From the NCBI GenBank assembly GCA_003243965.1, contig QHBO01000007.1:1-64000 (forward strand): a stretch of 64,000 nucleotides of DNA. The letters are read 5' to 3'. Positions 61,457-64,000 of this stretch are shown here, piece after piece. The position numbers and the translations under genes were made by a program. The notes below the pieces were generated by a model, which worked only from the letters and a program-made list of their open reading frames with translations, was not told the origin of the DNA and made no database searches. The stretch is from Chloroflexota bacterium. Lineage in GTDB: Bacteria > Chloroflexota > Limnocylindria > QHBO01. Every line of letters starts with the position of its first letter. Position 1 is the first letter of the stretch.

Positions 61457-62181
61457 GCTTCGACCTCGTCCCCGATGAGGTTTCCCTCGCCCGCGCGCAG
61501 CTCGCCTCGGGACTCGCGACTGTCGCAGAGGCGACGCTGCGGCGCCGGATCGCGCGGCTGGAGGTGGAGGGCCCCGGCGGCTACGAGGAGATCGACGCGG
61601 CACGTGCCCTCCTCGCGCAGGCCATCTGGCGCCAGGGACGCCCGGTGGCGGCCGGCGCAGTGATCGACCGGATTCGCGCCAGCTCTCCGGAGCGCCGCAC
61701 GCCCGTGGTCCTGCTGATGGAGGCGGAGGCGAGCGCCGCCGCGGGACAGGCGGAGCGGGCCAACGCACAGATGGAGCGGGTCCTGTCGGAGATCGGCGTC
61801 GACGAAGCATGGCGGCTGCGCGCCGGAACCCCGAGCCGCCTCTCGTGGCCGGTGCCCGTGTCGCTGCGCGCTCGGAGGCCACCGCCGCCGGCGGTTGCGC
61901 CGCCGCCCGAGCAGCTCCCCCAGCGCACCGCCGCCGGCCACGCCCGCCTCGAGGGAGCTCGAATGGCGTATGGGGCCGGCGAGCACGAGCGCGGCGACCG
62001 CGAGCTGGCGCTCGCGGTGCGCCTCGATCCGGAGCTCGCGAGCGAGGGCATCGCGCTGCTCGAGCCGACGCTCGGGCGGCAGCCGCCAGCGGACCGTCTG
62101 GTACTCTACGGCGACCTCCTGCGCGCCGTCGGCCGGCAGGCCGACGCATCGGTCGCCTACGACCGCGCCGCGGGGGCCTGA
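61453..62181 (+). CDS. TPR-like helical repeat protein
   Basis: 242 residues, alpha-helical, with TPR-like phasing (YEEIDAARALLAQAIWRQGR; HARLEGARMAYGAGEHERGD; PADRLVLYGDLLRAVGRQAD) around a Pro/Ala-rich hinge (about 138-160). No signal peptide. ATG overlaps the M16 peptidase stop, so it belongs to that operon; a scaffold or accessory role is inference. Confidence 0.6.
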   Translation: MSFDLVPDEVSLARAQLASGLATVAEATLRRRIARLEVEGPGGYEEIDAARALLAQAIWRQGRPVAAGAVIDRIRASSPERRTPVVLLMEAEASAAAGQAERANAQMERVLSEIGVDEAWRLRAGTPSRLSWPVPVSLRARRPPPPAVAPPPEQLPQRTAAGHARLEGARMAYGAGEHERGDRELALAVRLDPELASEGIALLEPTLGRQPPADRLVLYGDLLRAVGRQADASVAYDRAAGA

Positions 62182-62264
62182 CCCGCCACTCCAAAAAGGC
62201 CGGCGCCCTGCACGGCGGCGTCGGCGCCGGTGACAGCCAACCCGAGACAAGGAGCAGACCCTGG

Positions 62265-62768
62265 ATGGAGCGCACGCTCGTCCTCGTCAAGCCCGATGGC
62301 GTCCAGCGCGGCCTCATCGGCGAGATCCTGGCCCGGTTCGAGCGAAAGGGCCTGAAGGTGGTGGGGCTGCGCATGCTGGACGTCTCGCGCGAGATGGCCG
62401 AGCGGCACTACGCGGTGCATCGGGGGAAGTTCTTCTACGAGGGGCTGGTGGAGTTCATCACCTCAGGCCCGGTGGCGGCCATCGCGCTCCAGGGTCCCGA
62501 CGCGATTGCGGTCGTGCGCCGCATGATCGGTCGGACGATGCCCAACGAAGCGGAGCCCGGCACCATCCGCGGCGACCTCGGGATCAGCGGGCTGCGGAAC
62601 CTGGTGCACGCCTCCGACGCGACGGAGACGGCGGCCGCCGAGCTTCAGGTGTGGTTCGGGAAGGGCGGGACCGTCGACTACCGCAGGGAGATCGAGACCT
62701 GGATCGTGGCCGAAGAGCCGGGGCGCAGCGAGCCGGTGGTGCGCGACCCGGAGTCCAGCCCGACGTAG
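62265..62768 (+). CDS. ndk: Nucleoside-diphosphate kinase
   Basis: 167 residues. ERTLVLVKPDGVQRGLIGEI start, PGTIRGDLGI, and the phosphohistidine loop NLVHASDATETAA (His115; HASD where most have HGSD). The C-terminal 25 residues extend beyond the usual end and overlap lepB on the other strand by 91 bases. AAGGAG before ATG 62265. Confidence 0.92.
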   Translation: MERTLVLVKPDGVQRGLIGEILARFERKGLKVVGLRMLDVSREMAERHYAVHRGKFFYEGLVEFITSGPVAAIALQGPDAIAVVRRMIGRTMPNEAEPGTIRGDLGISGLRNLVHASDATETAAAELQVWFGKGGTVDYRREIETWIVAEEPGRSEPVVRDPESSPT

Positions 62769-63412
62769 GCAGGTCGATTCAGGAAGCCGATGCGATCGAT
62801 CGGGAAGTAGCGCAGCCAGGCGCGACCGATGATCAGCTGCCGGCTGATCGGTCCGAAATAGCGGGAGTCCTGGCTCACCGGGCGGTTGTCGCCCATCACG
62901 AAGTAGCTGCCGGGTGGCACGCTCCATTGCACGGTGCCGGCCGGGTCGCGCGGTAGGCTGGGCGCCACCCGACCATCGGCGCCGCGGATCACGTAGTTCT
63001 CACTGAGCTGTACCGGGCTGCCGCCCGGGGGCGTGACGAACACCCTGCCGTTCTCCAGGCGCACCGTGTCGCCCGCCACGCCGATCACGCGCTTGATGAA
63101 CGGCACGCCGCCCTGCTCGTAGCCGGCGGGCGGGTTGAAGACCACGATATCGCCGCGCTGGAAGTCGCCGAAGCGCGGAGTGATCTTGTCGATCAGCACG
63201 TACTCCCGCGAGTTGATGGTCGGGATCATCGAGTTCTGCTCGACCTCGAACGGCTGGGCGATGAAGTTGTGGATCAGCAGGTAGATGACGAGCGTCAGGA
63301 CCAGCGTCTCGACGATTTCGAACGCGCAGCCCAGGCTCTTGCGCCGCGGTTTGGGCTCTGCCGATTCGACGGGCACCCCGGCTCGGGTGACGTCGTCAGG
63401 GGCGTAGGTCAT
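62678..63412 (-). CDS. lepB: Signal peptidase I
   Basis: 244 residues. One N-terminal membrane helix (about 32-50, IVETLVLTLVIYLLIHNFI), then the catalytic core: VEQNSMIPTI with Ser61, VPFIKRVIGVAGD with Lys107, and YFVMGDNRPVSQDSR, the box E signature. Cleaves signal peptides of exported proteins. ATG 63412 has GGAG upstream and a TATGCT hexamer at 63449-63454. The C-terminal tail overlaps the ndk 3' end, antisense. Confidence 0.94.
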   Translation of the reverse strand: MTYAPDDVTRAGVPVESAEPKPRRKSLGCAFEIVETLVLTLVIYLLIHNFIAQPFEVEQNSMIPTINSREYVLIDKITPRFGDFQRGDIVVFNPPAGYEQGGVPFIKRVIGVAGDTVRLENGRVFVTPPGGSPVQLSENYVIRGADGRVAPSLPRDPAGTVQWSVPPGSYFVMGDNRPVSQDSRYFGPISRQLIIGRAWLRYFPIDRIGFLNRPAYVGLDSGSRTTGSLRPGSSATIQVSISLR

Positions 63413-63497
63413 CGGCGCTCCGTCAGCAAAGGGTGGGCGGCGGCCGGTAGCATAGCGCACGTCCCGCGCCAGGCCGCGGGGGCCATATCGGTGCCGC

Positions 63498-64000
63498 ATG
63501 GGTTCCCTCCTCCTCGCCCGTCACTCCATCACCGCCGCCAGCGCCGGCGGTCGCAACCTGGGCCAGTCAGCGGACCCGCCGCTCACCGAGGCTGGCCTCG
63601 CCCTCGCCCACCGCCTGGCCGCTGCGGTCGGTCTGGAGCTGGCCGCGCTGGCGATCAGCGAGCTGCGGCTGGTCACCAGCCCCGCGCTGCGCTGTCGCCA
63701 GACGATCGCGGCGATCGCGGAGGCGCTCGGCCATCCACACGACCGGGTCACCGCGGAGCCGGGCCTGCTCGAGATCGACTACGGCCGCTGGGAGGGCCTC
63801 ACCCCCGAGGAGTGTGCGGCCCAGGACCCCGCGTTGCGTGCCGCTTGGGACGAGGACCCGTACGCCACCGCCGCACCGGGCGGCGAGAGTGGCGCGGACG
63901 TTGCGGCGCGGGCCTTCCCGGTCTTCGATCGCCTGGAGGCGTGGCTCGCCGGCGAGCGAGGGCGCTGTGCGGTGGTGGTGGCGCACAACCACGTCAATCG
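63498..64000 (+). CDS. Histidine phosphatase (phosphoglycerate mutase-like), 3' truncated
   Basis: From ATG 63498 the frame stays open to the window end, about 167 residues. LLLARHSITAAS has the RH core with Ser in place of the common Gly. RLVTSPALRCRQTIAAIAEA, then LLEIDYGRWEGLTPEE (second acidic motif), and VVVAHNHVNR at the end carry the second catalytic His. Phosphatase or mutase of small phosphate esters; substrate unknown. Divergent from lepB. Confidence 0.88.
   Translation, partial: MGSLLLARHSITAASAGGRNLGQSADPPLTEAGLALAHRLAAAVGLELAALAISELRLVTSPALRCRQTIAAIAEALGHPHDRVTAEPGLLEIDYGRWEGLTPEECAAQDPALRAAWDEDPYATAAPGGESGADVAARAFPVFDRLEAWLAGERGRCAVVVAHNHVN

Overview
This is a GC-rich (about two thirds G+C), gene-dense bacterial chromosome segment. 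The gene mix points to a Chloroflexota lineage, something like the soil/freshwater Limnocylindria/Ellin6529 group, with an actinobacterial relative as the alternative. It shows F420-type oxidoreductases, split methylmalonyl-CoA mutase with MeaB, DUF3352 and DUF5808 proteins, a rhomboid protease with a TPR front end, a mycobacterial-like CoaBC and many GTG/TTG starts. This is inference from protein content; no rRNA or other taxonomic marker is present. I see no phage, insertion sequence, CRISPR array, tRNA or rRNA.

Layout. 1-5.2 kb: end of a GNAT acetyltransferase, a MazEF-like toxin-antitoxin pair, an ArsR/AHSA1 operon, a GGDEF diguanylate cyclase and a secreted GH99-like glycosidase. 5.3-10.4 kb: F420-type nitroreductase with a palindromic operator, AlkA-like glycosylase, and a FabD-like acyltransferase coupled to a fused E1 alpha/beta 2-oxoacid dehydrogenase. 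10.6-14.7 kb: potABCD-type polyamine transporter in the order ATPase, binding protein, permease, permease. 14.8-22.1 kb: DUF3352 protein, GT2 glycosyltransferase, 2Fe-2S ferredoxin, excisionase-type HTH protein, rhomboid, EfeU-type iron permease under a DtxR/IdeR-like box, acyl-CoA dehydrogenase. 22-30 kb: penicillin acylase, membrane proteins, a CysRS/MshC-like ligase, DUF5808, SpoIID-domain protein, 5'-3' exonuclease. 30-36 kb: methylmalonyl-CoA mutase large subunit, an apparently non-catalytic glutamate dehydrogenase paralogue, phosphotriesterase-like and PHP hydrolases, dodecin. 36-45.5 kb: LLM oxidoreductase, an AT-hook nucleoid-type protein, zinc-ribbon and DUF1684 proteins, an OpuC-type osmolyte transporter, a polytopic membrane protein, a NERD-like protein. 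45.6-54.6 kb: folE, the B12-binding mutase subunit, MeaB, glyoxalase, 3-hydroxyacyl-CoA dehydrogenase, acyl-CoA dehydrogenase, acyl-CoA ligase, thiolase (a fatty-acid/propionyl-CoA catabolic run) and an intact glutamate dehydrogenase. 54.7-64 kb: BioD/DRTGG-like ATPase, a CoA-synthesis cluster (panC-like, coaBC, coaX), M16 peptidase, ndk, lepB and the start of a histidine phosphatase.

How the genes fit together. The 46-53 kb genes plus the mutase large subunit at 30 kb can carry acyl-CoA through beta-oxidation and propionyl-CoA to succinyl-CoA. Two ABC systems import polyamines and compatible solutes, and the iron permease is probably iron-repressed.

Most unusual points. (i) A glutamate dehydrogenase paralogue has lost three lysines and a serine of the active site, while an intact gap-free homologue sits 20 kb away. 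(ii) A PanC-like protein has several active-site residues replaced. (iii) A CysRS-type C-terminal hairpin sits on a glycosyltransferase, while the CysRS-like protein in the window lacks one. (iv) TANNNT elements recur 6-9 nt before start codons, suggesting widespread leaderless transcription. (v) One protein combines a ribbon-helix-helix, three AT-hooks and a winged helix.
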